NCBI RefSeq assembly: GCF_030864355.1
Contig: NC_083397.1
Coordinates: 1,054,001-1,118,000 of the forward strand
Length of the DNA stretch: 64,000 nt
Source: Cutaneotrichosporon cavernicola
Taxonomy: Eukaryota; Basidiomycota; Tremellomycetes; Trichosporonales; Trichosporonaceae
Reading direction: 5' to 3'
Part shown: in pieces, positions 1 through 11,316 of the stretch
How the letters are laid out: each line of letters begins with the position of its first letter
How positions within the stretch are numbered: the stretch's first letter is position 1
The notes under the pieces: generated by a model
Told to the model about the DNA's origin: nothing
What the model saw: only the letters and a program-made list of their open reading frames with translations
Databases searched by the model: none
Program-made: the position numbers and the translations under genes

Positions 1-11
1 TCACACACCAG

Positions 12-626
12 ATGGACGTGATCAGTTCCAAAGCTCAGGCAGCCCGCCTGGAGGTTCTTAGCCGCTTCCCTGAGCCCAATGTCCTCGGCCGCAGGCGCGA
101 GCTCACGCCGCTCGCAGAGATGTACACCACTGCCGCTAGTAGAGCCGGGAGGGACCCTCAACTCGCGGAACAGCTTCGACTAGTCAAGACGCATGTCAAG
201 TGGGTGTACGACATCTATCCCCTTATCTTCCAACTCAAAATCCTCGACTTGTCCGACAATTACAACACCAACGTGCGGCCGCTTGAGATGCAAAACGGCC
301 CCGGTGCGGACAACATCAGTCGCCAGTCTAGCGGGCAAGGCCTGGCGGCAATGGGCTATTCGAGCCGCGATGCATGCCCTGGCAAGCCACGCCGTCTGCC
401 GTCACGGGTCACTCGGGCACGCCTCCGTGAGCTGCGGCGGATCTGGCACGATGGCATCGTCCCCGCAGATGTGCCTGATCTTGTTCCGCTTCGGTCAGCG
501 AGAACATTGGCTGAGCTTAAGATCTCGTACGCGGTTCATCTGTCTAATGCAGATGGGCGGCCTATACGAATGCCGTACGTCTCGCGGCCAGTCAAAGATG
601 CAACTGACCTCCAGCTTCCAAGTTGA
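12..626 (+). CDS. hypothetical ORF at the window edge
   Basis: An open frame of 204 codons starting with ATG and ending in a stop at 624-626. I do not recognise the product. The first half (to about residue 75) has a protein-like mix of charged and hydrophobic residues, while the second half is rich in Arg, Ser and Pro and may be read-through of non-coding sequence. No clear intron or promoter was identified. It could be the 3' part of a gene that begins outside the window, or a chance frame. Low confidence. Confidence 0.2.
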   Translation: MDVISSKAQAARLEVLSRFPEPNVLGRRRELTPLAEMYTTAASRAGRDPQLAEQLRLVKTHVKWVYDIYPLIFQLKILDLSDNYNTNVRPLEMQNGPGADNISRQSSGQGLAAMGYSSRDACPGKPRRLPSRVTRARLRELRRIWHDGIVPADVPDLVPLRSARTLAELKISYAVHLSNADGRPIRMPYVSRPVKDATDLQLPS

Positions 627-1754
627 TCTAGAGACGATCTGCAATATGGCTGCAGAGGCCAGAGGGGGTCCGGTCAGCACAATACCGGCAACAACCGCAT
701 CTCGCCTTCGTCCGCGGTCTTGACGAGCACGCCTTATGACATAGAACTCCAACGACTAACTGCATTTGATAGGCCATGAATGTGGAAGCGGGAGCGGCGG
801 ATCGGCAACTGACTCGATCGGCCTCTTATAGGATCCGATCATCGATACGCCACCCAAATGAGCAATCGATTCTCCACTCCTGGATTCATCTATCGGGGTC
901 GTGCGGTAAAGCTATCTTTTATTGCTCAAGTCTGTGGCGGCGACGGAGGCCACAGGTACTGATAACCAAGGTGCGCGAGGGAACGAAAGCCGACGGTGTC
1001 GGCCAATGTGAAACAGGGCCAGCGGCGAACTATCCGCTAATCGGGAATCGGTTGGTTATCAGAGGGAGTTGAGCCTAATCGTGTTCCATGCCCACTTATC
1101 GATGCCGTCATTCCTTAGCCCCATGTGCGCCCAGCCCAAGCGCCGACCCCGTTCCCAAGCCACCTGCATCAGCACCGAAAAGTGCCCCGCTTCCTGATAT
1201 CCATACCTGTGCCAAGGATGGCAGCCTTGGCTCCATGTCAAGAGCCTCGACTCCGGGCCCGAGTTGCACGGTCTACTCGGGTAGAAGGACCAAAGCCAAC
1301 ATCTCCGCCGAAGACCCGTGCAACGAGCTAGCTCTTCGCTACAGTCCTGTAGGCATGGCCGATGCGCGGACGTTATTGCCTATCGTCTGGCGTTCCGGGT
1401 CTGTGAACAGCGTTGGGAGGCCGAGATGGGCGAAAGGGATCCCCGACCCCTGTCCCCAAGTCGTTCTACAGCTGTCGTACGCTAGGACTGCGCCATCGTT
1501 AACGTCATTGATCCTCACAACAGGGGTCTTTGGGAACAGCGGCTGCTACGGCTATACGACGTGGCTGACACGCTTCCCACAAGTTGGAGGTTAGGAACAC
1601 GTCCCGGATCACATGATTGACGATATCGGCTATACTATTAACAGGTCCGCAATCTGGGGGTGCAGCTCTAGGAAACAGAATAGTAACAGAATGGTATATA
1701 TGCTGTTGTTCTCAGAGCTCAGATACCCACACTCTCTATATACGCCAAAACACA
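627..1754. other. intergenic stretch upstream of the amidase
   Basis: No convincing gene. The frames here have Pro/Ser/Arg-rich, non-conserved translations and overlap on both strands. The last 60 bases carry the TATA-like promoter of the amidase. Confidence 0.4.
1695..1700 (+). promoter_or_regulatory. TATA box of the amidase gene
   Basis: TATATA about 55 bases before the amidase ATG. A second TATA-like stretch (CTATATAC) lies near 1736-1743. The spacing is plausible for a basidiomycete core promoter. Assigned by position only. Confidence 0.4.
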
Positions 1755-3389
1755 ATGACCAAGGTTGACGGACAAGCCCTCGCTGCCAAGGCTATCGCTG
1801 CGCGCGATGCCACCATCCCCAAGGAGTACCTCCTCCCCAAGTCGGCGTACCCGCTCCCGAAGAACCGTCGGGGGCTGCTCGAGAGCTCGGGCATCATGAA
1901 ACCCAGGGAGCTCGAGATTGTCGACCTGACCATGATCCCGCTGGCCAAGGCCATTGCCGACAAGAAGTACACGGCTGTCGAGGTTGCTACGGCGTATTGC
2001 AAGGCCGCAGCGATTGCGCAGCAGGCCACCAACTGCGTCCTTGAGTTGTTCCAGGACGAGGCGCTTGCCGAGGCGAAGAAGCTCGACGACTACCTCGAGA
2101 AGAACGGCAAGACTGTCGGGCCACTGCACGGTGTTCCCATCTCGATCAAGGACCACATTCGCCAGAAGGGCCACGCCGCCCCATGTGGGTTCCTGTATGC
2201 AGTCGACCAGATTGCCGAGGAGGACTCGCACCTCTTTAAGATCCTCCGTGAGGCCGGTGCCGTGCCCTACGTCCGCACCATCAACTGCCAGGCCGTAATG
2301 CACCTCGAGTGCCGCTCAGCCTGGGGGGAAACTCTCAACCCATGGAACGTCGACCTCGTGCCCGGTGGAAGCACGGGCGGTGAGGGCGCTCTCATCGCGA
2401 TGCGGGCGTCGCCGATGGGCGTCGGCTCCGACATCGGCGGGAGTGTGCGTTCTCCCGCGGCTGCGTGTGGCATCTTCTCCTTTAAGCCGTCGATCGGCCG
2501 CGTTCCAAACTCGGGCGCCGAGACCCTCTCCGCCGCTGCAGGGTACGAGGGTATCATCTCTACTCTGGGCCCGATGGGGCGCAGCGTCGAGGATCTCGAG
2601 CTCATCATGCGCATCATCGCCGATGCCAAGCCGTGGGAGTACGACCCAGTGCTGCAAGTCAAGCCCTGGCGTGAGGTCAAGCGGACTGGCAAGCTGCGCG
2701 TCGGCGTTCTTCGCGACGACGGAGTTGTCAAGCCCGTGGGTTCGATCACCCGCGCCCTCGACTATGCGGTCGATAAGCTCAAGAAGAACGGCAACTTTGA
2801 GATTGTCGAGTACAAGCCATACGAGTCTGAGAAGTCGTGGGACATTATCGTGAGTTTCTCTGAATACATGTATTAATCCCAGACCAAGTTGTACTTCCCC
2901 GACGGCGGCAAGCTCGTCTACGACAGCCTGAAGAAAGCCGGAGAGCCGGCTGACCCCATGACCGACTGGATTGTCGGGCAAGGCCGCGAGCTCGACCGCG
3001 ACGAGATCATCAACCTCGTCGCCGAGCGCGACAGGTACCGCAAGGCTGTCGCTGCGCACTGGCAGAAGGCGGGAATTGACTGCCTCATCTCTCCCGTTGG
3101 GCCAACGCCTGCCCCTCAGCCGTTCACGGCCAAGTACTGGAACTACACTAGTTACTGGAACCTCGCCAACTACCCTGCGGGCGTGTTCCCGACTGGCCTG
3201 TTTGTGGACAAGAACGACACCAAGGACGACTACAAGCCGCGCAACGAGCAGGAGAAGGAGGTGTACGAGACTTACGACCCAGTCAAGGCCGAGGGTGCGC
3301 CACTGTGCCTCCAGGTCGTCGGATATATTGGGCACGAGGAGGACACGCTCGACGCCATGAAGCAGATTGTCGACGCCGTTACCAAGTAG
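1755..3389 (+). CDS. amidase (acetamidase, amidase-signature family)
   Basis: Hydrolyses short-chain amides such as acetamide to acid plus ammonia, probably in the cytosol for nitrogen or carbon scavenging. Two exons, 1755-2849 and 2883-3389, are separated by a 33-base intron (GTGAGT to TTAATCCCAG) and give 533 residues, close to the ~545 of fungal AmdS. The family triad is visible: Lys132 in SIKDH, cis-Ser206 in GGSTGGEGA and nucleophile Ser230 in GSDIGGSVR. An open frame extends upstream to 1617, but the ATG at 1755 follows a TATA box and starts the AmdS-like N terminus. No targeting signal is seen. The exact substrate cannot be told from sequence; other aliphatic or aromatic amides are possible. 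Confidence 0.93.
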
Positions 3390-3728
3390 GGCGGATGGCG
3401 AGTAGGTAGCGTGATGTGATATGATCAGAAGTCTCCAGGTTACTCAAGTTTCTGGGTGCTATACTGATCCGATTGCTGCTGGTGCATAATAGTCAAGGGT
3501 CAGCGAGAGCCGTGGCGAGTAGCGCAACGGATTAGGTAGCGGAACAAGACACGCTGGTTCCGCAAATAACGATGCCCCGCGATGGCCGTCTTGCTATACC
3601 GCACAGTATACCTTGCCATGTACTGTAACAGTCTTCTCTTCTCACCTCTCCCGCAATATCATGCGATGACCACAGCACCTCTCGCGCAATACCATGCGAA
3701 GACCAAAACACCAGCAAGCATAATACCA

Positions 3729-3809
3729 TCTCTGATCGTATAGTGGCTAGTATGCTCGCTTGTCATGACGTGGCCGCGGGAGACCGGAGTTCAATTCTCC
3801 GTCAGAGAG
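3729..3809 (+). tRNA. tRNA-Asp(GTC) with a 9-base intron
   Basis: Cloverleaf read by eye: acceptor TCTCTGA pairs with TCAGAGA (3802-3808) and the discriminator is G3809. The T arm is CGGAG-TTCAATT-CTCCG. The anticodon stem is CTCGC/GCGGG with anticodon GTC at 3762-3764. A 9-base intron (3766-3774) follows position 37, the standard place for a nuclear tRNA intron. A TTTTT run near 3830 can serve as the Pol III terminator. Confidence 0.92.
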
Positions 3810-4372
3810 CAGTACGTGAGCGTAACCAATGTTTTTAGGTGATGCTCCAGTGGCAGAGAAATGTGGCGTCTCTAGGCAGCTGCAGGACAAGAAGCGGACT
3901 TTACTTCGGCCACAGCCATTGCCGTGGAAGACGACACATGTAACTCGCTTCGATGGGCCAAGGTTGCCAGTTACCGTGGAACTCGTCGGTGTGTATTCGA
4001 AGGGGAATGCGGGGTGGTCGGAGGGGAATACCTGGATGGCAATGGGATGACCACGAGATGGATGGTAATAATGGAGAAACGCACACGGAACCGCGCATTC
4101 GGGGCTCGAGACACAAGATGGCTGTCAAACTGCTGGGGCAATGGTGGTGTCCGGAGGCTGGTTGTGTTGGTTACCAATGGACATGACGGGTGAGTTGGAG
4201 ATGCATTTCGTTGTGGGCCCGAAGAATGCATAGAACAATCGACGATGGACATGTGGGGCGCGATCAGACGGGATCACGTGGTGCCCAATTGTCGTGCCAC
4301 AGTCTGTACCTAGTATGTCGGCGTTGGTGAGCTGCTTTGAAGAGCACGCGTCTTGTATATCTCGGATGCAGT
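3810..4372. other. intergenic between tRNA-Asp and the ATL gene
   Basis: Apart from the Pol III terminator near 3830 I see no gene. The short frames are not conserved-looking. Confidence 0.4.
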
Positions 4373-5194
4373 TCAGTCTCCCACAGCCGCTGGACCGACG
4401 TGGGCCTCGATCCACGCGTCGAGCGTCTGTTCACCCCGTTCGGGGAACCATCCATAGCGCCGAATATCGATGCGGTCGCCGAGCCCCGAGACAGTCTCGA
4501 CCTCGACGCCTTCGGCCTCGAGACGTTCACGCTGGCGCGCAACGCCGAGGCCGCCGTCACCGCGCGGCGAGATGACTCCTTTGGAGGAGATTACACGCTG
4601 GTGTTAGCAGTCTGTGAGGATATGGACAGGGAAATCAATTGCGAGGAAGCAAGGAAGGGCGCAAGTCAGAGGCAAGGTGGGCGTAGGCAATTGTAGAGAC
4701 GACGCAGTTCGTCTTGGGCAGACGAATGCTCCATCGTCTGGTCACGAGTTCTGTTGTCTGCTCGTTGCCTCCCTCCGTCTCCCTCCGCCTCCTCCGCCTC
4801 CCTCTTCGCACTTGGGACACCCTGATAGACTCACAAACCACGGGACCGGGGTTCCTGAGGGCAGCGTCTTGAGCGCGTTCCCGACATGCCTTTAGTCGGC
4901 GTCAGCCCAAGTCATGGGGAAGGTTGCTTGAGTGGAGAGACATGACCGCAATAGCAATCGGAGATGGCGAGGGGTCAGAGTGCCAAGGAGACCCACCGTG
5001 AGTAGTTGGGATACCCCGCCAGCTTGGCGATGTGGCCTGCTGTCAGCTCACACTGCACTTATAACAGCTGGTTCACTCATATCATCACCAACCTCGACAA
5101 CGCCGTACTCACCGTACGTCGTAACTCTCCCTTGTGGAATAGCGTAACAGATTGCGTATGTGCGCGCCGTGACCTCGGCGACGTTATCCGCCAT
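4373..5194 (-). CDS. alkyltransferase-like DNA-repair protein (ATL)
   Basis: Binds O6-alkylguanine in DNA and hands the lesion to nucleotide excision repair without removing the alkyl group (known for S. pombe Atl1). Four exons on the minus strand: 5194-5113, 5036-4997, 4889-4835 and 4597-4373, giving 133 residues. All joins are in frame and the introns end in CTGACAGCAG, ACTAAAG and CTAACACCAG. The AGT/ATL helix-turn-helix core is clear: GRVTTYG (22-28), Tyr27, the putative arginine finger in SRHVG (Arg41), then PWFRV. Trp58 replaces the cysteine that accepts the alkyl group in true methyltransferases, so it should be catalytically inert. The C terminus extends about 30 residues beyond the S. 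pombe protein. It shares a 363-base divergent promoter with the pseudophosphatase gene. Confidence 0.9.
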
Positions 5195-5557
5195 GTCGAG
5201 ACGTCGCGAGCGCGCAGGAATAATGGGGAATCGGTACAGACTCCAATTATTAGCGAAATGAATACAGGCACAGTCACCTGGTGGCAAGTGGCCGGTGGAG
5301 GCCGAGGCCCCAACCCGACGACCACCGCATGCCGTCACGTGGCCTGGATTGCGGTCCATTGTCTTTTGTGGACCTAACTATAATTCCCTTATACCCTAAT
5401 GACCGGCGCTTATTACGCCCCCGTCCAGCCATCATTTCACCAACCTCCGCACTGTCTTCATCATCGGGTCTCACCTGCTGACAACTCGAAACAACACAAT
5501 AACCATCGGAGCGGTTTTGCCAACGCCCACATATCCACATTCTAATAACTATACCGC
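5195..5557. other. shared divergent promoter, ATL and STYX-like genes
   Basis: The 363 bases between two divergent ATGs hold no gene. CTATAAT at 5389-5395 lies about 165 bases before the STYX-like ATG and is a weak TATA candidate. Confidence 0.35.
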
Positions 5558-6933
5558 ATGGTCATCACGGAAATGAACATCCCCCTCTCCCTGCTTGGAG
5601 CCAGCCCGACGTTACCTCCGCCCGTTGGACCATGGGCTGAGCCAGGACCACCAAGCGGCATGCACGTCCAGGAGTGGAAGTGAGTTAGAACGGGCCGCGA
5701 CAGGGTACCCATCATAACGAGTGCTGGTGAGGGCTGTGGCAGAGCAGAGCGGTTGAGAAGGGCGCTATTTGTCCTCGGAGGAAGGTCACGTTCAGCTGAA
5801 TACCCACCCCACCTCCTGGTTCCTCCCTCTCGTGACGAGGGATGCTCAGCTGACCCAAGGTATGAGATGCGCCGTCAGGCGCAAGCGGTCTTGCCTAATC
5901 TCTACCTGGGTCCATTTCAGGCCAGTACAGACTTAGGCCGCCTGCGCGAGAGGCGCATCACACACATGTGAGTTCGTTCGAGGTTACGACTTGTAACTGA
6001 CAGCAGTCTCTGCTTGCGCGACTCTGTCGAGGCGCGCCATATCTTTCCCCGTTTCCCGACCGAGTTTATTTACTTGACACTGGACGTGGCCGACTCGGAG
6101 GTGAGTGGAGTGGCGGGAGAAAGTGGATGAACGTGGATGGAAGGCATTGCGGCCGCTGACAGCAGGGCCAGAATATTATCTCCATCTTCCCCAAGTGCCG
6201 AGAGTTCATCGACATGGCGATGAGCGCGGGTGGCGCGGTGCTAGTACACTGCAACAGTGAGTCTGCAGTAAGCGAGGGCTACCCGTCCCCGAACAGCATT
6301 GCTGTATCCGTTTGGTGAGCATGACAAACTAACTCTAGGCGGCATTGCAACGTCTCCTGCCATCGTTATGGGCTACCTCATGTGGAAGTTTGGATGGGAC
6401 TATACACTGGCACTCACTTTCGTCCAGAGTAAGCGGTACTGCGTATCGCCCGCAAGCGTGAGTACCTTTTCTTTCCAGGCCGCCCGGCTTTAACCTTCCT
6501 TGGGGATGCCAACCACCTCCCCGGGCTCGCCGTCTCGGGCTGTTGATCCGCTGCTGTATATGATGGCGATCAGTGCATTTGTGCCGCGTATCATCGGCAG
6601 GTTGGCGACAGGACGTCCGGAAGACCCAAAGAATGCCCTAAATTATAACATCCCGCCACCGGCCCCTCCAAACTCTAGACCTTCCCCCGCGGAGCTAATG
6701 GCAGTTCGCGACCCAGCTCCGCGAGTACACGGCCATCGCCCAGGCTCACAAGGCTTTGCGAAGCGAGCCATACTCGGGCACTCGAGACCACAAGCGCGCA
6801 CATGAAGACGACAGCGAAGAGTGCGTCCAGACCCTGCTACTGGTCCGGTGTTGCGTTAACAGCCAGATTCATCCCTCAACGCGGGCCGATCAAGCGGCGC
6901 GTTTCGGACGACGACGATGTCGAGATGGAGTAA
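5558..6933 (+). CDS. STYX-type pseudophosphatase (dual-specificity phosphatase fold)
   Basis: Seven exons: 5558-5679, 5860-5967, 6007-6100, 6166-6256, 6339-6457, 6705-6820 and 6867-6933, giving 238 residues; every junction keeps the frame. The domain runs from LPNLYLGPFQAS to an acidic, Lys/Arg-containing tail (KRRVSDDDD). The signature loop reads HCNSGIATSP: Cys137 is kept but the P-loop arginine expected at 143 is Thr, so it should bind phosphoprotein or phosphate without efficient catalysis. Ascomycete STYX-like proteins also lose this Arg, from memory of the family. The conserved RYCVSP motif is followed, after a 250-base intron, by FATQLREY, the expected continuation. The exon 5 donor is the least certain: using GTAAGC at 6428 would delete the conserved motif. 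Confidence 0.85.
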
Positions 6934-7380
6934 GTCGTCGATTATTCGCCAACTCGGTGCGACCCGAGTGAATTGTGCCTTTCGCCTCTGTCAATCACCC
7001 ACTTCCGTTGTCTGTCATCAACCTCATTCGCATCCTGTGCGGATATCGCACTTGTCACTCTGCGTCCATTCATTACGCCACGGCAAGCCACAAGCCACAA
7101 GCCACCACCCAACGGTACCCTGCATCTCCATACCTGTCCGCCTATCCGTCGCCCTGATCATCGGCCTCATTCATATTCAGACTCACGCTGGTCTCACTTG
7201 GTCCTGTGTTGTATCTAGAAAGTTGTTACGTTGTGCATGTCACAATTACCACTACAATGGGATCCAACGGCGCACGACCCGGCCGGCGCCTACTGCTGAC
7301 TTTTCGATTACTGCAAGATGATACACAAGCGCCAAGATTATAGGCAGCTCCTTCCCAAACTCTTCACTCGACGACTTGGC
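6934..7380. other. intergenic, convergent 3' ends
   Basis: Lies between the 3' end of the STYX-like gene and the 3' end of the minus-strand disordered-protein gene. Presumably both 3' untranslated regions; nothing else seen. Confidence 0.4.
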
Positions 7381-9249
7381 CTAGATCCAGCCAGACTGCG
7401 CAACCTGCTGCTGGACGCGCGGGGCGCGGCCTATCGGCGCAGAATTGACCGCGTGGCCAGCACTGGGTTTGCGGATGATTGTCGGCGCTTGGTGGGCCGC
7501 ATGCATCGGTGGAGCCCTTGGGAGGCGGAGAGGTGCGGTGAACGAGTGGGGCTCAAACTCGGCCGCGTCGTAAGGGTTGTAGGTGCCTGGAGCTTCCCAA
7601 GCTCCGGCAGGAGCGAAGACGTCGGGGTTCTCCCACTCTTTGCGTGGGGGTGGGCTCACCATGCCCGCGGCGATGGCGGCATCAACGTCGCGACGCTGGC
7701 TCTTCTGCCGCCAGATGCTGACGGCCTGCGCGATGCCCTCGGGCGTGTGCGGGACCGGCACACTGGCGGCGTCCGAGTGATACCCCGAATGTCCGTGGCC
7801 TGACGAGCTGGCTGTGCGGCTAGCGGGCCTGGAGTGATTCCCGCGGCTGCCGTTTGATGTGTTCCGGCTTGGGGGACGCTGCTCGTATGCCCGCTGCTCA
7901 AAGCTTCTGGGTGCTGGCCGCCGAGGCGGCTGCTGCTGCTGCTGCTGCTGTGGAGACGGCTGGGCGTACGGTAACATGCTGGGGGTGCTGCTGCCCATAC
8001 TTGGGCGGCGTGGATGGACCAAGCCCTGTACTGGCGGGAAGCGCATTGATGCATCCGGAAGAGGCGAGGTCGACATGCCTGGCGAGGCGTACGGGCCTGG
8101 GCTTGGGGCGGAACGCGGCTGGGCTTGTATGGCGTTCGAGGCGTAAGGTCCCGGAGACGGAGCCGATCGGGGCTGCACGTACATGGACCCGGCGGATGTG
8201 CGATTGGGGAACGGGAAGTGGGCCGAGGAGGCCGAGTTTGAGCGGCTCTTTGAGCCAGAGTACGGCATGATGGGCGCCTCGAGAGGCGATGTGGCAGTCG
8301 AAAAGTCGATCACCTCCTCGGGAATCTCGTCGTCGATAGGGGGTGGCGGGAGTGCGCGGGTGGGTGAACGACGGCGCTGCGTGAACGCGATGTCGTTGGT
8401 AACGGGGCCGTGGACGGGAGCGGGAGTGGGCGAGTTGAACTCTGGGAGGAGGTTGGTGGGCGTCGGCGAGGGGTTCGACGGCGTCGAGTTGGGTGTGACG
8501 AGCATGTCGGGGGACGCGCCAGTACTCGGGTCGGTGGGGTACGATCCAGGGGCACTTGGTGGGGCACTTGGTGTCATGAGCAGGCTGTCGGGTGGTGTGG
8601 AAGCGAGTTCTGGGTTGTCGAGCGTCTCCTGGGCCTGGCTGTCCTGAGTGCTGTAGGACTGAGACTCGCTACCACTGCGCTCGCGGGCACCGAATCCGAG
8701 GGGTGAGGCAAAGTCAAGCCGACGCGAGGGGGGAGACGAGAGGGATGGCGAGGCGAGGAGGCGGCGAACGGAGCTTGGCGAGCTAGGCAAAGTGGGTGTA
8801 GCTGCACGACGAATGTGATCGTGGTCGAGCATACCCTCTGTGCTGAAGAGGCCGCCTCCACCGCGCCCACGCCAACCGGGCTGAGCGGCTGGCGAGCATG
8901 GAAAGACGAGTTCATCGATAACGGACTGTGGTGCAGCAGGCTTTTGGAACGCCATCCACGCGTCGTGACTCCTCCATGGCTGGGACGCCAGGTCGCCTGC
9001 AGAGGAGAATGGTGCTGCTGCCTTTGCCTCGTCACTGTCTGCCCAAAGGGAACGGGAACGGCGACGCGTCTTGTTGGTCTGTTGAGCCTTTGCTGTTGTT
9101 GCTGCGGCGGCGGCGGCGGCGTCGGCCTCTGCGCGCCGGATATGGTCGGGGAGCGGGGGTAGCTGGGGAGGCGGAGTGCCGCCGCGCCGTTCATCCTTTG
9201 CGGCTTTGAGGGATGCCTTGGAACTCTTCTTGCGGAGGAAGAGACCCAT
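7381..9249 (-). CDS. intrinsically disordered Ser/Pro-rich protein, unknown function
   Basis: A single-exon frame of 622 residues starting at the ATG at 9249 (the frame extends further upstream but without an ATG). It begins MGLFLRKKSSKAS, a basic N terminus with Gly2 that could be myristoylated, though Arg at position 6 is not ideal. The middle is Ser/Pro/Ala-rich with a short polyglutamine run and a tandem repeat containing QPRSAPSPGPYAS. The only ordered-looking part is near the C terminus: IAQAVSIWRQKSQRRDVD (about residues 520-540), a predicted amphipathic helix, followed by Pro-rich sequence to the end. I cannot name a family. It may be a membrane- or cortex-associated scaffold; that is a guess from composition only. 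Confidence 0.7.
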   Translation of the reverse strand: MGLFLRKKSSKASLKAAKDERRGGTPPPQLPPLPDHIRRAEADAAAAAAATTAKAQQTNKTRRRSRSLWADSDEAKAAAPFSSAGDLASQPWRSHDAWMAFQKPAAPQSVIDELVFPCSPAAQPGWRGRGGGGLFSTEGMLDHDHIRRAATPTLPSSPSSVRRLLASPSLSSPPSRRLDFASPLGFGARERSGSESQSYSTQDSQAQETLDNPELASTPPDSLLMTPSAPPSAPGSYPTDPSTGASPDMLVTPNSTPSNPSPTPTNLLPEFNSPTPAPVHGPVTNDIAFTQRRRSPTRALPPPPIDDEIPEEVIDFSTATSPLEAPIMPYSGSKSRSNSASSAHFPFPNRTSAGSMYVQPRSAPSPGPYASNAIQAQPRSAPSPGPYASPGMSTSPLPDASMRFPPVQGLVHPRRPSMGSSTPSMLPYAQPSPQQQQQQQPPRRPAPRSFEQRAYEQRPPSRNTSNGSRGNHSRPASRTASSSGHGHSGYHSDAASVPVPHTPEGIAQAVSIWRQKSQRRDVDAAIAAGMVSPPPRKEWENPDVFAPAGAWEAPGTYNPYDAAEFEPHSFTAPLRLPRAPPMHAAHQAPTIIRKPSAGHAVNSAPIGRAPRVQQQVAQSGWI

Positions 9250-11316
9250 GATGCCGAGGTTGGGAGAGGGATCGAGGGAGATGGGAGATGGGGCAAAAGT
9301 CAAGTGGAGACGAGTGGACAAAGGAAGTGAGATTGATGAACAAGAAGGGATGATTGAGTTGAGTTGAGCTTGGAGCTTTGAGATCTATTCAAAACGACCC
9401 AGTAGACAGACTCGCTCTCTCTCTCTCACGGCACGAGCACAACAATCCAACCAACCCAAGAACACACTCAGTTGAATCCTTTGCTTGTACAACTGGCCTC
9501 TTTTACTGGCCCAAGGTATGCTGCTCTCTCGCCCCCACCGACCCTCTACCCTCTACCCTCTACCCTCTGCCTTCGGGTGCCGGCCCTCGTTACACGAGTG
9601 CTAGTTGGTAACAAGACCAAGACGAGTGGAGAGGCGGGGCGGGAGACTCAAGCTCAAGGGACAACAGGTCAACTGGGGTTGCAAGACGGTGGGTCTCGCC
9701 CATGACAGGGCGCGTCTGAATTGTCCCTTGAACATTGGACAGACCTGTCCGACCCGATTGACCCTGGATTGTGGCTCTGTTTACCCTGGATGCCCTGAAT
9801 CTGGTTGACAACTTGTCGTTTCAGTCCCAACAGACGTGATCTTATTCAACCTTGGGGCCTGGACTTGATATCCAAACTTGTTGTCGCTAAACCCGTCTTC
9901 TTTTGACAAACGCGCACAGCTGTGCTATATGCACTAAATGTTATGCTCCGTCTCCGTCGCCACCGCTGCCGCCGTCGCCGTCTCCGGAGACTACGTAGAC
10001 CTCAACACTTGCATCCAGTTCAAGTCCTCAGACTCCATTCAGACTCACATTCACATACTAGCGGGATCGCCCTTTCCTGTCGACGGCACCTTTGTCAGCA
10101 CATCTGCTAATCCAGCAACTCGGTCACTCGCTCGTTCATCGCTCGCTCCTCGGGGCTATTCTGCGCACACTCCACCTTGCCAAGTTGCCCACTTGCTAGA
10201 TCTGTCTTGTTTCAACTCGCCTTGCTGACATGTTTGACTGTTCGACAGTTTGACAGATCCACCATTCTCAATCCTCAATGGCGTCAGGTCATGAGATCAG
10301 GAACATGCCTCGGAAGACGGTGCCTGTAGAGGCGTTTGTTTTGGTCCATGGTCGTGCGCCTCTTTCCTGAATCCCACCAGTTGATCATCTCGATTCGTCT
10401 GATGAACAAGTATAGAAATGGGGTTGGCATCAAGATATGAATCTCGATCCGCATGTGAACATGAACTGCAATGTGCTGAGAAATAGTGGACGCGTGATGC
10501 CGTATTACAGTTGAGCCGGAGATGGAGGTGGAGGTGGAGGTGATTCAGCAGCGCGTCGGATCCAGCGATGTGACCGCTATGTGACGCAGGGTGCAGTCCC
10601 GCGGTCGTGACTTGGTCTCTTTCAAGGTATCACCCCATTCCATCCCACAGTACAAAATCAAACCACCCCAGATACGAAAAGATCTTTAACTGCCCTTTCC
10701 AACAGTACATGAACCACCCGATGGGTATTAATGGCCAAATTCTGGCCCAACCGCGGCAACAGGATCAAAGTGGTAGCCCTTGGCCATGCTTAAACGCTTG
10801 TTTGTTTCACCCAGACTAGACTAGACCGGGTGCCTCACACGCAAAGTTTGCTCTCTTAACCTTGGCCTCATAACCTTGACAACACCGCTTCTCTTCTTGG
10901 TCTTTCCGCAGCCACAACAGGCAGAGTGCCTGCGTGTTTGCTTTCTCTGTCTTTACAGGTTGATCACCCTGCACACGTGACGTTGTTGGTTGATGAATGT
11001 TTGGCAGAAAAGCATGGCCTCATGGGATGGATGATGGGATCATAACGTCGTCGTATGTAACGAGGCACCCAGGAGTAGGGCAGTGCCGACTCGTGTCGGT
11101 TTTGCTGTCAAGCAGTGCCATATCACAGCGGATGAGCTGAACGAGTCGTTACTGAATGATGACGCAGTTCATCAGCCAACACCAGAAACCTGGTCATTAC
11201 CCACAAGTATAGCGTAAAGATAACATCATCCGAGTATGTGTACTGCTCTAACAACTGAACAAGTCAACTGCTGTCCGTGCCTGCACCGAAAGTGGACTTG
11301 AACGGGATTTAGCCGA
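9250..11316. other. long intergenic region, no gene seen
   Basis: About 2 kb between the 5' end of the disordered-protein gene and the 3' end of the carboxylesterase gene. It holds simple repeats: four 7-base ACCCTCT units at 9541-9568 and a GGAGGT-type run near 10522-10541. A TATA-like sequence is not obvious. Short frames are not supported. Much of the left half is probably the promoter and 5' leader of the minus-strand gene. Confidence 0.4.

Noticed and set aside
1088..1594. 168-codon plus-strand frame upstream of the amidase
   Set aside because: Pro/Ser-rich translation with no ordered region, overlapped by frames on both strands, no intron signals and no recognisable domain.
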